Notes: a model not told the origin generated them from the letters alone. Counted from the first letter of the stretch, positions 12,144 to 23,853 are shown. The stretch is 64,000 bases of DNA from Lepidodermella squamata (GCA_047495785.1 JBLDXI010000024.1:3782001-3846000); one strand, 5' to 3'. Numbers and translations: made by a program.

Positions 12144-14578
12144 ATGTTGTGTTGTCTTGTTGACTATTTATGGCTACTCGGTGGATTGTGTGGTGTGGCG
12201 CTGGTTTCAGTTGTTCTCAGCTTCTTCTGGAAGCCGAAACGGACTAATTTCAAGAGGGCGTTTGAAAGCGATGCCAGGCGACCCCGAGAACCGATCGAAC
12301 ACGAACAGAAAAAACGAGCCCTGAGATTGAAACAAAGTCAGTATGAAACTCAATAATACATTATTATTATTGTTCAAATCGAGAACTCAACCAAATTTTG
12401 ACATCGAGAAAAATGGCTGATTGGAAACTCAAATTTTACCGAGAAAACAAATTTGTTAATTTTTAGTATTAAGGATGTATTTTTCAATTTCTTTTGGTTT
12501 TCTTTTGCAAATAATTCACCGTTGAGTAACACTTTTTTGAGAACTTGATAATCCGAGAAATAAGCGCCATGCGGATTAAATTTGCATTCACCTTTTCGAT
12601 ATTTGCGCTCATGTCGAATCAATTTTTGCGACTCTTGCTTAAGAGATCTTGTGGATTTTATTCTATTTTTTTTTTATTTTTTTCCGTCTTGCCTTAGGGT
12701 TTTCTGCATCAGCCGTGCCGAAAGATCTCGACGCTATTGTCATCGGCTCAGGCACAGGCGGCCTTGTTACAGCCGGAATTCTAGCCCAAACCGGTCGAAA
12801 AGTACTGGTACTTGAACAGCATGATCAGGCTGGTGGTTGTCTACACACGTTCATTGAACAAGGCTATGAATGGGACGTTGGCATTCACTACGTTGGCCAA
12901 ATGATGCCGCACACGTTTGACCGCTTTGTTGTCGATCAGGTGACAGAGGGCCAAGTTGATTGGGCCGAGATGGATCCTGATTACGATCATGTAATTTATA
13001 AATTCTTCAATTTAGCCTTGTTGAGGTTAAACGTTTAGGGTCAATTTTCGAAATCAAATATTTGAAAATTTATGTTATTTTGAGAAGGAAAATTTTTTGG
13101 TCTATTTTGCTGAAATAATATATTTCCGACGGCCTTGATGTGTAAATTTGTTTATTTTTTATCAGGTAATTTTGGCTAAAAATCCAGCGAAGCATGACGT
13201 GGTCAAAATTTGGAACGATCGCAAGCGTCACATGGCCGAGCTTATCGAAAGATACCCGCAACACGAAACCGGGATACGCGAGTTCTTCAAGCTAACCCAA
13301 GGCGTAAGAACCGTCACATTTTTCGCCGTCATCAAAGTCTTACCTTACTGGCTGGCGTGGTTTGTCCTGAGATCCGGAATCTACTCTCTATTCACAAAGG
13401 TCGTATCAGCCTTCCATAAAGTTACCCTCGGGTCTATTTTAGACAGACTATTCAAGGACGATGACGAAATTAAGGCGGTTTTAGGCTACTGCTGGGGTGA
13501 TTACGCCGTCGAACCCGGCCGGGTCGGTTTCGGAATGATCTCCATTCTATACGATCATTACGGTAAAGGCGGCTTCTACCCGGTCGGCGGCGCTTCGGAA
13601 ATTTCCTATAATTTGATCCCACCAATTGAAAAATCAGGCGGTCGAGTTCTGGTTAACGCCCCAGTCCAACGAATTTTGATCGAAGACAACAAAGCTGTCG
13701 GGGTTGAGGTAAAAACCAGTTCCGGTTCAATCGAAATCAGGGCTCCGATCGTAATTTCCGACGCTGGGGCTTCGAATACCTTCCGAAAGTTGTTGCCGAA
13801 AGAAATCGCCCTTAAAACTGATTTGGGCAAAATGTTGGAATCCGGTGAACTGCACCCGAGTTTAGGCACCCTGTCTATTTTTGTGGGCCTAAAAGGCGGC
13901 CAATCTGAGTTGAAACTGCCGAAACGTAATTTCTGGATCTACTACAATTACAACATTGACGAGGGAATGGAGAAATGGTGCTCGTTAGACCTTGACGCCG
14001 TGGCTTCTGGCCAGGGGCAAATTCCGTTCATGTTTGTCGGTTTCCCGAGTTCGAAAGACCCGACCTATGAGCAGCGATTTCCTAATAAATCAGTTGTTAC
14101 GATTCTGACCGCCGCACCTTATAAGTGGTTCAAACAATGGGAAAACGACCCGGTTAAGAAGCGGTCGGGTGACTATGAAGCGCTGAAAATGCAACTAGCC
14201 CGCCGGTGTTGGGACAGTTTTGTAGAATTGTACCCTGAATTGGGTGATTCTTTGGACTATCTCGACGCAGGTTCTCCACTGAGTTGTCAGTATTATATCA
14301 ACGCATTTGCGGGCGAGACTTATGGCTTAGACATGGACACCGGCCGTTTTTCGCCTGATGCTCTGTTGGCCTTGCGGCCGAAGGTTCGTGAAATCGACAA
14401 TTTGTACCTAACCGGGCAAGATTTGCTATGTTGTGGATTTACGGCGGCCTTATTTGCTGGTGTCATCACGGCTCATTCGATTATGGAACCACTGGGTGAA
14501 ACGGCGAATATTTTCAACGATATGCAGGCGTTGTACCGGAAATGCCGGAAACAACAGAAAAAATCTCACGCGGAATGA
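12144..14578 (+). CDS. RETSAT: All-trans-retinol 13,14-reductase (retinol saturase), copy 2
   Basis: Exons 12144-12336, 12698-12990 and 13166-14578 join in frame to 632 residues. The layout is as in copy 1: an N-terminal membrane helix (LLGGLCGVALVSVVLSFFW), basic linker, FAD motif [41 protein letters not shown], and C-terminal LYLTGQDLLCCGFTAALFAG. Introns 1 and 2 sit at the same places as in copy 1. The third intron of copy 1 (after VDEG) is absent here, where the code runs straight through [15 protein letters not shown]. The start codon is preceded by gaggtttag at 12138-12140, an acceptor-like site. Two AATAAA signals follow the gene at about 14821 and 14836. Confidence 0.93.
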
Positions 14579-14820
14579 TCTGTCTAATTATCGAATTATC
14601 GAGACAGTATTGCTAAATTTTCGCCACATATTTTTTAATGAAAAATATGGTTTTTCTATTGGATTTCGGTGATGGGTACTTAATGATATATTCCTGCCTT
14701 CACTATGCAATTTCAGGCACGACCAAATATGAATAGTTTGAAAAACAGAACGATTTTCGCGAATTTTTTATATAATCGCCGTAAAATTACTTCCAATTGC
14801 TATTTTTCTGGTTCATGAAA

Positions 14821-14905
14821 AATAAATTACTGAAATAAATTATTATAATATTTCTAATACCGTTTGCTATTTTATATAGTAATTTATACAAGACCAAATT
14901 TTAGA
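14821..14905 (+). promoter_or_regulatory. Intercistronic AATAAA and putative trans-splice acceptor (RETSAT copy 2 to 3)
   Basis: AATAAA occurs at about 14821 and 14836. Then caaattttag ends at 14904, leaving a single base before the ATG at 14906. This is the typical spacing of a trans-splice acceptor against a start codon. A cis intron with a non-coding first exon is the alternative. Confidence 0.45.
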
Positions 14906-17900
14906 ATGGTCGTGATTTTCAGTAAGCCGTTTGAAGATAGCGTGGCCAAAGTAGCAGTGGCATCTATTGCCGGTGTTGCTGTTGCTTATTTGTTGTCACG
15001 GGCTGCTGGTCACCACGAACCGGCTAAAAAATGGCGAGCTCCTTTCGCGGAAGACGCGCGCCGACCTCGACAACCCATGGAAATCGACAAGAAAAAGCGT
15101 GGGGAACGAATTAAAAAATGTAGGTCCAAAACATAATTTATTAAAATAAAATGAGCATTTTTTCTCAATTATTTTCACAGTATTTTGCCCGAATGAACTG
15201 CCATCTGAGATTGATGCTATAGTCATCGGATCAGGCATTGGTGGCATGACGGCAGCTGCTATACTGGCGAAAACCGGTCGAAAGGTTGTTGTTCTCGAAC
15301 AGCATGGTAAGGTTGGCGGGTGCTGCCACACTTTTTCTAAGGTGAGCTAAATTTTGATAACTAAAGTCTACTAACAAGTAAAAAGTTGAGAAAGCAAAGG
15401 CCATTCTGAATTTCCTTCATGAATATAATTCGAAAATAAAATTCAGGCCGAGTTTTTTTTGAAGATTTACGTACTTTTTAAAAAATAGCCCATAAATAAA
15501 GCCTCGATGGCCGAAGTTAAGAAAATATGAAATTGCCAAATTTCACAAAATTTTGAAATAAAAAGCTAAGATAGAAAAATATGTATTTTTTCCTTTAAGG
15601 ACGAAGCTGAATTCGATGTCGGAATTCACTACATCGGCAAAATGGCGCCGCAAGAGTTCAATCGATTCGTGCTCGACCAAATCACGGAGGGCCAACTCGA
15701 CTGGAGCGAACTCGCCGAAGACTACGACAACGTCGGCCTCGAAGATCCGAAAACAAAAAAAGTGACCATGGTACCCATCTACAAAAATCTCGAAAAATTC
15801 GAGGCAACCCTGGTGCAGAAATACCCGGCGAACGAGGCTGGAATTCGCGAGTATTTCCGCCTGATCCGCGATACTCAGAAATACAGCGATTATATCGGAT
15901 TTTTCAAGGTCGCGCCGCGTTGGCTTGTCAATTTCATGATTGCGCTATCATGGCCGTTTTTCCCCGGAATTCGCAAATTTTTCTACTATTTCAACAAAAC
16001 CAGCACCCAGGCGATTCTGGACAAGGTCGCGCCGGGCAATCAAGATTTGCAGACGATTTTATCGTATTGCTGGGGCGACGCTGGATCTCCGCCGAAAGAA
16101 GCGTCTTTCGGTCTAACCGCCGCTATTTTGAACCATTTCGCCCGCGGGGCTTTCTACCCAGTGGGCGGAGCTTCCGAAATCCCATTCACTATAACTCCAA
16201 TTATCGAGAAAAACGGCGGCAAAGTTTTGATGAAGGCGAAAGTTACCGAAATTTTGTTGTCAGACGATAAGAAAACCGCTGTCGGGGTTCGGGTTGAATA
16301 TGACAAGAAAAAGTCGGTGGAACTGAGGGCGCCCATCGTAATTTCCGATGCCGGCGTACCGAATACGTTCCTTCGGTTATTACCGGGTGAAGTTTCCGAA
16401 AAAACCCAACTAGGCCGACTGGTGCGTAACGGCCGGTTAAAACCGGGTTGCGCCATGTTTCAAGTTTTCATCGGTCTCAACGGGTCCCAGGAGGACCTAG
16501 GGCTGCCCAGCCGCAACTACTGGGTGACCTACGGGTGCTCGGTCGATGATTTGGAAGAGTGGAACAGTCTTGAGTTGAAAGAGGCGGTTAAGCAACGTGT
16601 CCCGATGCTGTTCCTCGGCTTCCCTAGCGCGAAGGACCCGAGCTACGCCGAACGCTGGCCGAACCGGTCGGTCTGCGTTGCGATCACCATTGTTCCGCAT
16701 CGTTGGTTCGAGCAGTGGCGCGGCGAGCCGAAGGGCAAGCGGGGCGAGGAGTACCAGGCGGCGAAAATGGCGTTGGCCGAACAAATATGGGAGCAGTTGG
16801 TGGAAATGTTCCCGCACATTGCCGACCGGAGGCGGTATTTCGATGCCGGCTCGCCCGTCACGGCTGATCACTACATGGCGGCGATGGCTGGTGAGGCGTA
16901 TGGCTTGGATCACAATATGGATAGGTTCTCTCCGGAAATCTTGACAGCGCTACGGCCTGATGTTCGTGAAATCAAGAATTTATACCTTTCAGGTTTGTTT
17001 TTTATTTTAATTAAAAATAATTTTTTTTTAAACAAAATAAATAACGCAAGCAAACAAAATACATGGAAAAGAATGAGAGGTGACGTTATATCTCATGGCC
17101 AAAAAATCCTTGAAAAAATTCAAAATACAACAAAATAGCAATGAAGTATTTCACTTGGATTAAAAAAATCCGGAGAAATTTGGCGCAACTGGGTAAAGTA
17201 CCGAAACCAGTTACCATCGGGATTTGCCGGGTTTTTTCTGGTAATTTTTCTTTTATTTTTCGGTAAAATCGTGGATAAATGATAGAAGATTCTCCTTGTA
17301 GTTATAATTCAGAATATTTGGATGAATTTCCTCGAAAATTCACCGAAATTGAAAAAATTGTTGCGCTACTTATGGGACATGATGTAAAATAATGGTAAAA
17401 ATTGAAATTGAAATTTCATAGTTTGTTTAAAAATAACTGATAACAAGTAGAAAATGGGGATTGAGGCAGGCGGTTTTATAGTGTAGATGTTGATGCCACT
17501 TTCGAAAATGAACGCAAGAATGATGCGAGCTACCGAGTTACAGCCAGCTTAATTGTTCATCGAATTATCGAATGTCATATCAATTGATAAGGATTGATAA
17601 GGAAACTCGTGTGATGACAGGACTAGTCTGGGGTTGTGAGTCGATAAGCCTCAACAAATCCATGGAAACAGCTTCGGCAGATTTTACCTCAAAATATGAG
17701 ATTCTAAATAGAAAATAGAAAATAGATGGTTTAAATGGATTTTATAGCCATTAACAACACGAAAACCCGAGTTGGTCCTAGAAATTACAAAATTAAGAGC
17801 AGAAATTTTCTTGGAACAAAGGCAATCTATAAGTTGACGCTGTCTTTCTATCTGGAAACTGAAAACCCAGTAAAGGTAAAGGACCAGAATTCCTGACGCA

Positions 17901-20411
17901 GGGCGTCATCGAGAGCGTGAAGATGTTTGCATGAAAGCAGAAATTCAACGATTCTCTTCGCATCCATTGATGCCACAACCTCCCGCATATCAAAAAGTTT
18001 CTTTGAGTATAGGCTCTCAGTCGATTCATAAGTAGGCCGAAACGACTTGAAGTTAAGCTGAAATCGAGGAACGTCGCTGGAAGGTCTAGGTATAACCACG
18101 ATTATTTCGTAACCTTGGATAGCAAAAGCTGATATCGCGTCGAGTAGTTTGTTAGGGTCCGGACATTTCTTGGCGCTCGGTTCTGTTTTGGTTGTTCGGT
18201 TTTGGTGTTCGGGATACGCAGTGTAAGTCGTGTATAGCCGTTCCCCTCGCGACTAGGCGACCAGCATAACATGTTGCCTTTAGTTACGGATAGCGCTACA
18301 ACCGCTGCGGATACGGAAAAGGCATTGTGACTTGACCAATGCCGAGAAACATGGCTTCCAGTGCCCGTTTAACGTCACCACCCGATTCAGAAACCAGTTG
18401 ATTCAAACTATCCAATGGTTTTTAGCCTCTGGATATGTTGAGACACTTGACTTTGCAACTAAATCAAAATAATCAACTGGTGCAATCTTAGGGATCAGGT
18501 TCGCGATATGATTACAGCCTCTTCATCCACAGTTTTTCGTTCGACAAATTTTATTGAAATAACGAACAATTTCGTACAAGAAAAAGTCATTTAATTGAGC
18601 AGGTCGTAAAATGATATAAGCTAATACAGTAACTGCTTTGAATCCGTCATCGCTGGAATTAGGCTCAAAAGGAATCGAAAATTCTTCCCCACACAAAATT
18701 GCCCATGCAACATTCAAATGAACTCGAGAAAGGCGATGTCGTTGTTGAGAATGTAAAACGCAGCCATTTGCGCTGAGATTTCCTGGTGATGCGTAATGTT
18801 ACGGAGTATTCTGGCTCGACCATAGCTGATAAGGTGTAGCCCTTGTTCTCAATTTGTTCTCCACGCTTCAGTCTCGATTCAATCGATTTGGCTATACTGC
18901 GCAGTAGACGTTTGAACAGTGTGACTTCTTGAAATGAAGTAAGGCCAAATAGAGAGGCCAAACTTCTCGGGTTAGTGGGTGAAACGTTGGCTTGAGTCTT
19001 TGAAATTTCGTTATTCTGCACTCAATTCACCGTCTGGCATGATCGTGACTATTACTATTATCGATTATCGATTATTGATTATCGATTTTTGCTGAATAAG
19101 TTTAAAGATGATTTTGGGGTGGCGATTAACTATTTCTTTTGTCCAAATGCGTATTCATTAGTTGTTGCTCAGCGCCGCTCAGTCGATGAAAGGGCGGGAA
19201 ATCGACATTCTGATTTATCGATGATGCTCACAGCGGTCTGAGGATTACCGATCGATTTACCATAAACGGCGTTCTCGAATCGCTCGTAAATCGCTAGCAA
19301 GACGTTTTTAGCTGCGTATAATTTTCTCTCCGGGTCATTCTCAAATTTCGCTTTTAAGTCTGGGTGATCGACGGATTTCGTCATGGCGTTAGTGAGCTAA
19401 TGCCCAGAAGCGCTTGTTGGGGTTATACGCGCTGTACCCTATGGTATGGGATGTGATAACCATTGTCTCCGCCTGAGTTTTTCTGAACAGTCGCCAATAC
19501 AGAACACGATTTGCCACATGCTCTTGTGAATAGTCAGATCCGTTATCAGTTGTTAGGAAGATATGAGGCCTCGATTTTGCCGAGAAGAGGCAAAGCTTTT
19601 GGTTGACCTGACAGGAGTAGTCACGTTGACGTAGAGCTGGCGGGAAAGGGGGCCAACAGGAACATGTTCCCAGCTAAACTGAGTGAGTGTCCGCGGGGCC
19701 TGCGCCTTCGGTCGACAAATTGTCTTGTATTTTCTAAATCTTGTCGAGCGTTCCGTAAAGCTTGGTCCCTTGAGAATGAAAAAGAAATGCATTTTCTATT
19801 TTTTTTATTTTCAGGTCGAAAAACTTACATTTGATAATTGTCCATTGATAATGTAGAGATTGAGGATTAGATAAAAAAAATTTGTTAAATGCGCTGGAAT
19901 CTTGAGACTTGAAAGTAAAATGTACGCGCACCATTCTGCCAATCACGCGCGCGTCGGCGTGATCGACAGAGTCATATCAAACAGAACATGCTTGAGGAAA
20001 GAAAATCGAAAATTCTTGTGTTTTGCGAGTTATTCGTATGAATCGGGATTTGGATAGTTTTCAGGCCCATAGCGGAGTGTCTTGCATAGCGGGCACTGAA
20101 TTGAGGGGTTTCGTTTGCTCGTTCAGCGTTTTATAGTTGAACGAACACGGTACAGATTAACTTGCGACACCGAGATGCATCCGTTAAGCTGGAATTTTGT
20201 AAAAATTTCTTTAGCTCCTTACAAAATTATTAGTAATTTTCTCTAATTTTTTAATTATTTTATTTTAGGCCAAGACGTGGTGACTTGTGGCTTCTCGAGC
20301 GCGCTCACCGGCGGTCTGCTGTGCGCGCATGCGATTTTGGCGACGACCGGCGAGGCGAAGAACATGTTCGGCGACCTGGGTCGGTTGTATAAGCGCAGCG
20401 TGAAGCAGTAA
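14906..20411 (+). CDS. RETSAT: All-trans-retinol 13,14-reductase (retinol saturase), copy 3
   Basis: Exons 14906-15119, 15181-15341, 15600-16992 and 20269-20411 join in frame to 636 residues. The N-terminal helix is VAVASIAGVAVAYLLSRAA. The FAD motif is IVIGSGIGGMTAAAIL, then VVVLEQHGKVGGCCHTFSK and [11 protein letters not shown]. This copy keeps GGCCHTF as in vertebrate RETSAT, where copies 1 and 2 have GGCLHTF, so it looks like the older lineage. It has an intron (15342-15599) within the FAD region that copies 1 and 2 lack. The last exon encodes only GQDVVTCGFSSALTGG onward and is separated by a 3.28 kb intron. Reading through that donor gives a different tail, so a truncated isoform is conceivable. 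Confidence 0.9.
17040..17384. mobile_element. Mariner-type MITE, copy A (degenerate)
   Basis: About 345 bp in the last intron of RETSAT copy 3. It matches 25793-26128 and 28205-28571 over most of its length (shared blocks such as ACGCAAGCAAA, TATCTCATGGCC, CCAGTTACCATCGGG, TTATGGGACA). The 3' end cttatgggacatgatg is a mutated form of the family terminus and TA follows it. The 5' terminus is worn. There is no coding capacity. Confidence 0.75.
17780..19390 (-). other. Unassigned minus-strand open frames nested in RETSAT copy 3 intron
   Basis: Three separate minus-strand frames follow one another: 19384-19169 (starts MTKSVDHPDLKAKFENDPER), 19021-18665 (contains TNPRSLASLFGLTSFQEVTL) and 18099-17848 (contains REVVASMDAKRIVEFLLSCK). 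They have protein-like composition and could be exons of a nested antisense gene or a decayed insertion. I could not join them with confident splice sites and recognise no domain. Confidence 0.3.
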
Positions 20412-21246
20412 TCGGAATGGAACGCATTTTCAGCATGAAGGACGCTTGAATATAGCTACCGGTTGAATATTAATTGTGATGGCGAACAATTATGATGACA
20501 TTCATGCATTCGATTATATATTTTGGTTTTTTTTGTATAATTTTTGAGAGAGAAAAATTGATTTTTGCGATGATTAGAGCGATTGCTTATCCTCCAAACA
20601 TCAGGCTGACATATTTTAGTCTATGAATATTTGAAATATTAAAGGTGGCTGAATTCTGATTTTTGGCTTCAAAATTAACGCAGGAAATAAAAAGAAACTG
20701 TAATGAATAAACGCTTGTTGATTTCTATGCCAAGTGATAAAAGAGAACAACAAAAGACAACTCGCGGATTTTTAGACAACACTTAAAGGCAAGAATTCGC
20801 TGTCCAATCGTTCATGGAAGACGTTTTTAGCAAATTCGTAGATGCCATTTTAGCTGTCGCTGGAAAGCTCTAGTCAATTTAACGTGTGGAAAAATTGTTT
20901 GGCTGTCTGAAGAAACCCTCTGAGGAAATTTACCCAAGTCCATTAGTCACCCCGGGTCATTTGGCATAAAAGGAGCCTTTCTAACAAAACGTGGGTGGAG
21001 AGTTTATTCTAGAAGCTAAGGACGATTCGTGTGGTTGAATTTTTTTCTAAAAGCTACCAAAACAAGCTATGACGTCAAAGCGGGGTCTCTAGCCGCGCAT
21101 GTAACGCCGCAGTGGTTGCTACGTTTAATCTGGAGAATAACAAGCGTAACAACCCGGAAAATTACCTGCAACACGTGATGACTGAATTGATGTGTTTTTC
21201 TGATTTCAGGTAAACAGGTTTCCGAGCCAAATCGTCCGTAGATTCG

Positions 21247-21254
21247 GCTATAAA
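21247..21254 (+). promoter_or_regulatory. TATA box of secreted basic peptide gene
   Basis: The sequence ctataaaatg lies about 100 nt upstream of the ATG at 21351, a suitable place for a TATA box with a 60-70 nt 5' UTR. Confidence 0.55.
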
Positions 21255-21350
21255 ATGGAGCCGAAATTGGGCAGAAAAGCATCAGATTCAAACCTTAGAT
21301 AAACATCCAACTCTAACTAAAACTACACACTACTACCTTCAACTTCAACC

Positions 21351-21686
21351 ATGCATTCATCAAAGCTGTTCATTGTAGCCATTGCTGCTGTGCTTCTCGT
21401 CGAGCTGGTCCTGTCAAAGCCTCTCGGAAAAGGAGACTCGAGCCACTCATCCGAGGAGAGAAATTCGACCCAGATTGCTGCAAGAGGAAGATCAGGGCCA
21501 AACAACAAATCCGCTGTCAGAGGGAGCAGCGGTGGATCGAACCGGCCGAAGCGAGCTGCCAGTGACAATGGCGCCAAGAAGCGAGGCAACAGTGGAGCCA
21601 CTGAGGCGACGAATAAAAAAGGCGCCAGCGGTGCAGTTGAAGCCGTCACTACAGCTCGCCCCAGGGGCCACCATAATCACCAATAA
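21351..21686 (+). CDS. Small secreted basic Ser/Gly/Ala-rich peptide
   Basis: A single exon of 111 residues. Residues 1-22 form a classic signal peptide (KLFIVAIAAVLLVELVLS, likely cut before KPLGKG). The mature part is low complexity, rich in Ser, Gly, Ala, Asn, Arg and Lys, with no cysteines and with basic sites such as RPKR and KKR that furin-like proteases could cut. It ends HHNHQ. A TATA box lies upstream and AATAAA at 21733-21738 downstream, so it looks like a complete, strongly promoted gene. No family recognised. It could be a secreted matrix or gland peptide, or a precursor cut at the dibasic sites; neither is shown. Confidence 0.62.
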   Translation: MHSSKLFIVAIAAVLLVELVLSKPLGKGDSSHSSEERNSTQIAARGRSGPNNKSAVRGSSGGSNRPKRAASDNGAKKRGNSGATEATNKKGASGAVEAVTTARPRGHHNHQ

Positions 21687-22111
21687 TCAATTCATTTAAA
21701 CACCGGTTTTTATTTGCTCGCAATAATTTTATAATAAAATGACTTTCATTTTGAAAAAATTTGATCTTGTTTACTCAGAATATCGTACACAATTTGGCGG
21801 AAATACATGTTCATCGTATGGATGCTTATCCGAATTGAAGGTCATGACTTTCAGCAGTCATTATTACTACCTGTGCAGTACCCAGCAGCCCGTATTTCGC
21901 GATGAAGACAGCGCCTATAACTTAATGCCTTAAACTTAACAAGGCTCAAAAATGAAACAAAAGTCAAAAACTTGACGATTTATCTATTTTATTGAAAATT
22001 ATAATCACAAAGGACTGATTAATACAGTTCATAGCGGAGCACATTGAAGAGATAATATAACAAGCACAATAGACAATGTCAGCAAAGTCAAAGTTTAATT
22101 TCGCCGCCATT

Positions 22112-22738
22112 TTAGATGCGATTGACAGTGATCGGAGTCGGAGCGACAATGGCTGGCTGCTGCGGGGGTGCTTCAACCTTGGGTGGCGGCAGCTTTGGCA
22201 GCGGCGCCTCGATGCAGAGCTGGCCGTCGTGGCTCATGCTCGACTGCAGCTCCAGCTTAGCCGGGTCGATGCTGGCGTCGTCGGGCAGGTACAGGTGGCG
22301 CAGGTAGTGGCGCTTCACACTCGCCCGGTTCTGCTCGTCCTTGGTCTCGTGGCTCGCCTCGACCTTGATGCAGCGCTGCTTCGAGTCCAGCGTCACGTTC
22401 ACCTCCTCGGGCTTGAAGTGCCGCAGGTCGAAGGTGCACTTCAGCCGCCGGTTGCCCTCCGCGTCCGTCTCGATCGGGTTCACCAGGCTGCGGTGCTCCA
22501 GCAGACTGCCCGGCCGCGTCGCCATGTTGTTGAGGGCGCTCGCCAGTTGCTGCTGCGAGGCGCGGAAATTGCGGTCCATGTTGCGGCGCAGGCGGTTCAT
22601 CTCGTGGCCGAGGGCCTCGAACGAACGGTCGTAGTCGAGGAAATTCGACAGCGCCATGTCGGCCAGGTGATCATCGACGACCAGCGACGGCCAGTCGAAG
22701 ACGGTTGGGCGAGAATAGTTCGTTAGCCAAAAGCTCAT
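22112..22738 (-). CDS. Small heat-shock protein (alpha-crystallin family), left copy
   Basis: A single exon of 208 residues. The N-terminal part is MSFWLTNYSRPTVFDWPSLV. The alpha-crystallin domain spans roughly residues 90-175 (RLKCTFDLRHFKPEEVNVTL, HETKDEQNRASVKRHYLRHL, YLPDDASIDPAKLELQSSMS). A proline-rich tail follows. An ATP-independent holdase chaperone in the cytosol is expected. It is almost identical to the gene at 43699-44325, which lies in the opposite orientation. The start is fixed by conservation beginning at the ATG. AATAAA lies on the minus strand at 21993-21988. Three heat-shock elements and a TATA box lie upstream. Confidence 0.93.
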   Translation of the reverse strand: MSFWLTNYSRPTVFDWPSLVVDDHLADMALSNFLDYDRSFEALGHEMNRLRRNMDRNFRASQQQLASALNNMATRPGSLLEHRSLVNPIETDAEGNRRLKCTFDLRHFKPEEVNVTLDSKQRCIKVEASHETKDEQNRASVKRHYLRHLYLPDDASIDPAKLELQSSMSHDGQLCIEAPLPKLPPPKVEAPPQQPAIVAPTPITVNRI

Positions 22739-22869
22739 TTTTTACTGATATGTGCAAACAATCGTAAATCTGCAAACTGTTTTGTTAGAAAGAGTTGATG
22801 ATCAGTAGGTATTAGAAGTTCTTGTATCGGCTGAGTAGGAACACACCGCTCCAAATTAATTCAGCAGAA

Positions 22870-22995
22870 TTTATAGTTGCATAGAAATTTCCGGAAAAGA
22901 CCAGCATGCGGAATAGGTTAAACCTCTTGGCCGAAAATAGCATAAGTATTCTGGAAATTTCCTGCGGTCTGATAAGTCCATGGAAGTTTCTGGAA
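22870..22995 (-). promoter_or_regulatory. Heat-shock promoter of left sHSP: TATA box and three perfect HSEs
   Basis: TATAAA on the minus strand at 22875-22870. Perfect three-unit heat-shock elements (nGAAnnTTCnnGAAn type) lie upstream at 22884-22896 (GAAATTTCCGGAA), 22949-22961 (TTCTGGAAATTTC) and 22983-22995 (GAAGTTTCTGGAA). This is the HSF1 binding pattern, so strong heat induction is expected. Confidence 0.85.
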
Positions 22996-23371
22996 ACTAT
23001 ACAACGACGCCAGTACTGAGGGCCATCAGGCAGCAGGGCATATATGACCTAAAAATATAAAAATATCGCCTTTCAAAATAATCAAATTAATTATCAGCTG
23101 CAGATGATAGTTCTTCGGAAGTTTATTCACCGTGATCAAATTAAGGATTTAGCTGTGCACTGGCATTAGATCCTTGTCACCCTTTTTCATTTGATTGAAT
23201 GAGAATTTCGCATTTAAAGATTAAAGCAAAAAAGATTGATTTTTTACGCGATAAAAAAGAAAAACAAGTTTGAAAATGAATACTGTTAAGCTTGCTGAAT
23301 ATTCAAATTAAATTGGTGTGAAGTTTCCTAGCGTTTAGAGAAAGGCGTCAAAAGATGAAACACTATTGTGC

Positions 23372-23490
23372 ACTCTGGTTTCCGCGCAGAACGTACAAAT
23401 CTTTCGCCTTTTACTAAAGATTTCCGTGCGTGGGAACATTCAATGAGCCTTCGGGCGATTTCTTGGGCTTCTCCTTCGACGAGAAGCGAA
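23372..23490 (+). ncRNA. U5 spliceosomal snRNA, copy 1
   Basis: Starts ACTCTGGTTTCCGCGC. It carries the invariant loop I context AATCTTTCGCCTTTTACTAA then AGATTTCCGTGCGTGG, whose flanks pair (CCGCGCA with TGCGTGG). Then a candidate Sm site GATTTCTTG and a terminal hairpin GCTTCTC / GAGAAGC. This is the full U5 layout. Near-identical to 44795-44913. Confidence 0.92.
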
Positions 23491-23624
23491 ATTAAAAAGA
23501 ACAAAATTCCCTCATTATGTCGTAGAACGTATATAATTTTAGCGGCTTCAGACTATCTATACGTTGTTCTCAAATTTTATCTCTTGGATTGGTTGGCCTC
23601 TAGAACAGTTCTCACTTTCATCAG

Positions 23625-23696
23625 GCGTCAGTGGTGTAACGGTCAGCATTGTTGCCTTCCAAGCAGCCGATCCGGGTTCGACTCCCGGCTGACGTA
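23625..23696 (+). tRNA. tRNA-Gly(TCC)
   Basis: A cloverleaf of 72 nt with anticodon TCC. Acceptor GCGTCAG pairs with CTGACGT; the first pair is G-T here, G-C in the copy at 62223. Box B is GGGTTCGACTCCC. First member of the left array. Confidence 0.93.
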
Positions 23697-23781
23697 CAGT
23701 TTTTAGCTCACGTTTGAGGGTAGCAAACACATGACTAGTAAAAAGATTAAAGCTGATCTTCATCAAAGTTCGAGTTCGCGA

Positions 23782-23853
23782 GGTTCCATGGTGTAGCGGT
23801 TAGCACTCTGGACTCTGAATCCAGCGACTCGAGTTCGATTCTCGATGGGACCT
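23782..23853 (+). tRNA. tRNA-Gln(CTG), left array
   Basis: A 72-nt cloverleaf with acceptor GGTTCCA / TGGGACC and anticodon loop ACTCTGAAT (CTG). Identical in body to 43076-43005 and 62384-62455. Confidence 0.95.

Noticed and set aside
22076-22726. Long open frame antisense to the sHSP gene, and its counterpart at 43675-44364
   Set aside because: These are mirror frames caused by the high GC third positions of the sHSP genes; the sense frame has the alpha-crystallin domain.
23372-23706. Open frame across the U5 and tRNA-Gly region that looks like a 112-residue protein
   Set aside because: It is a chance frame over two structured RNA genes; the RNA assignments are far stronger.
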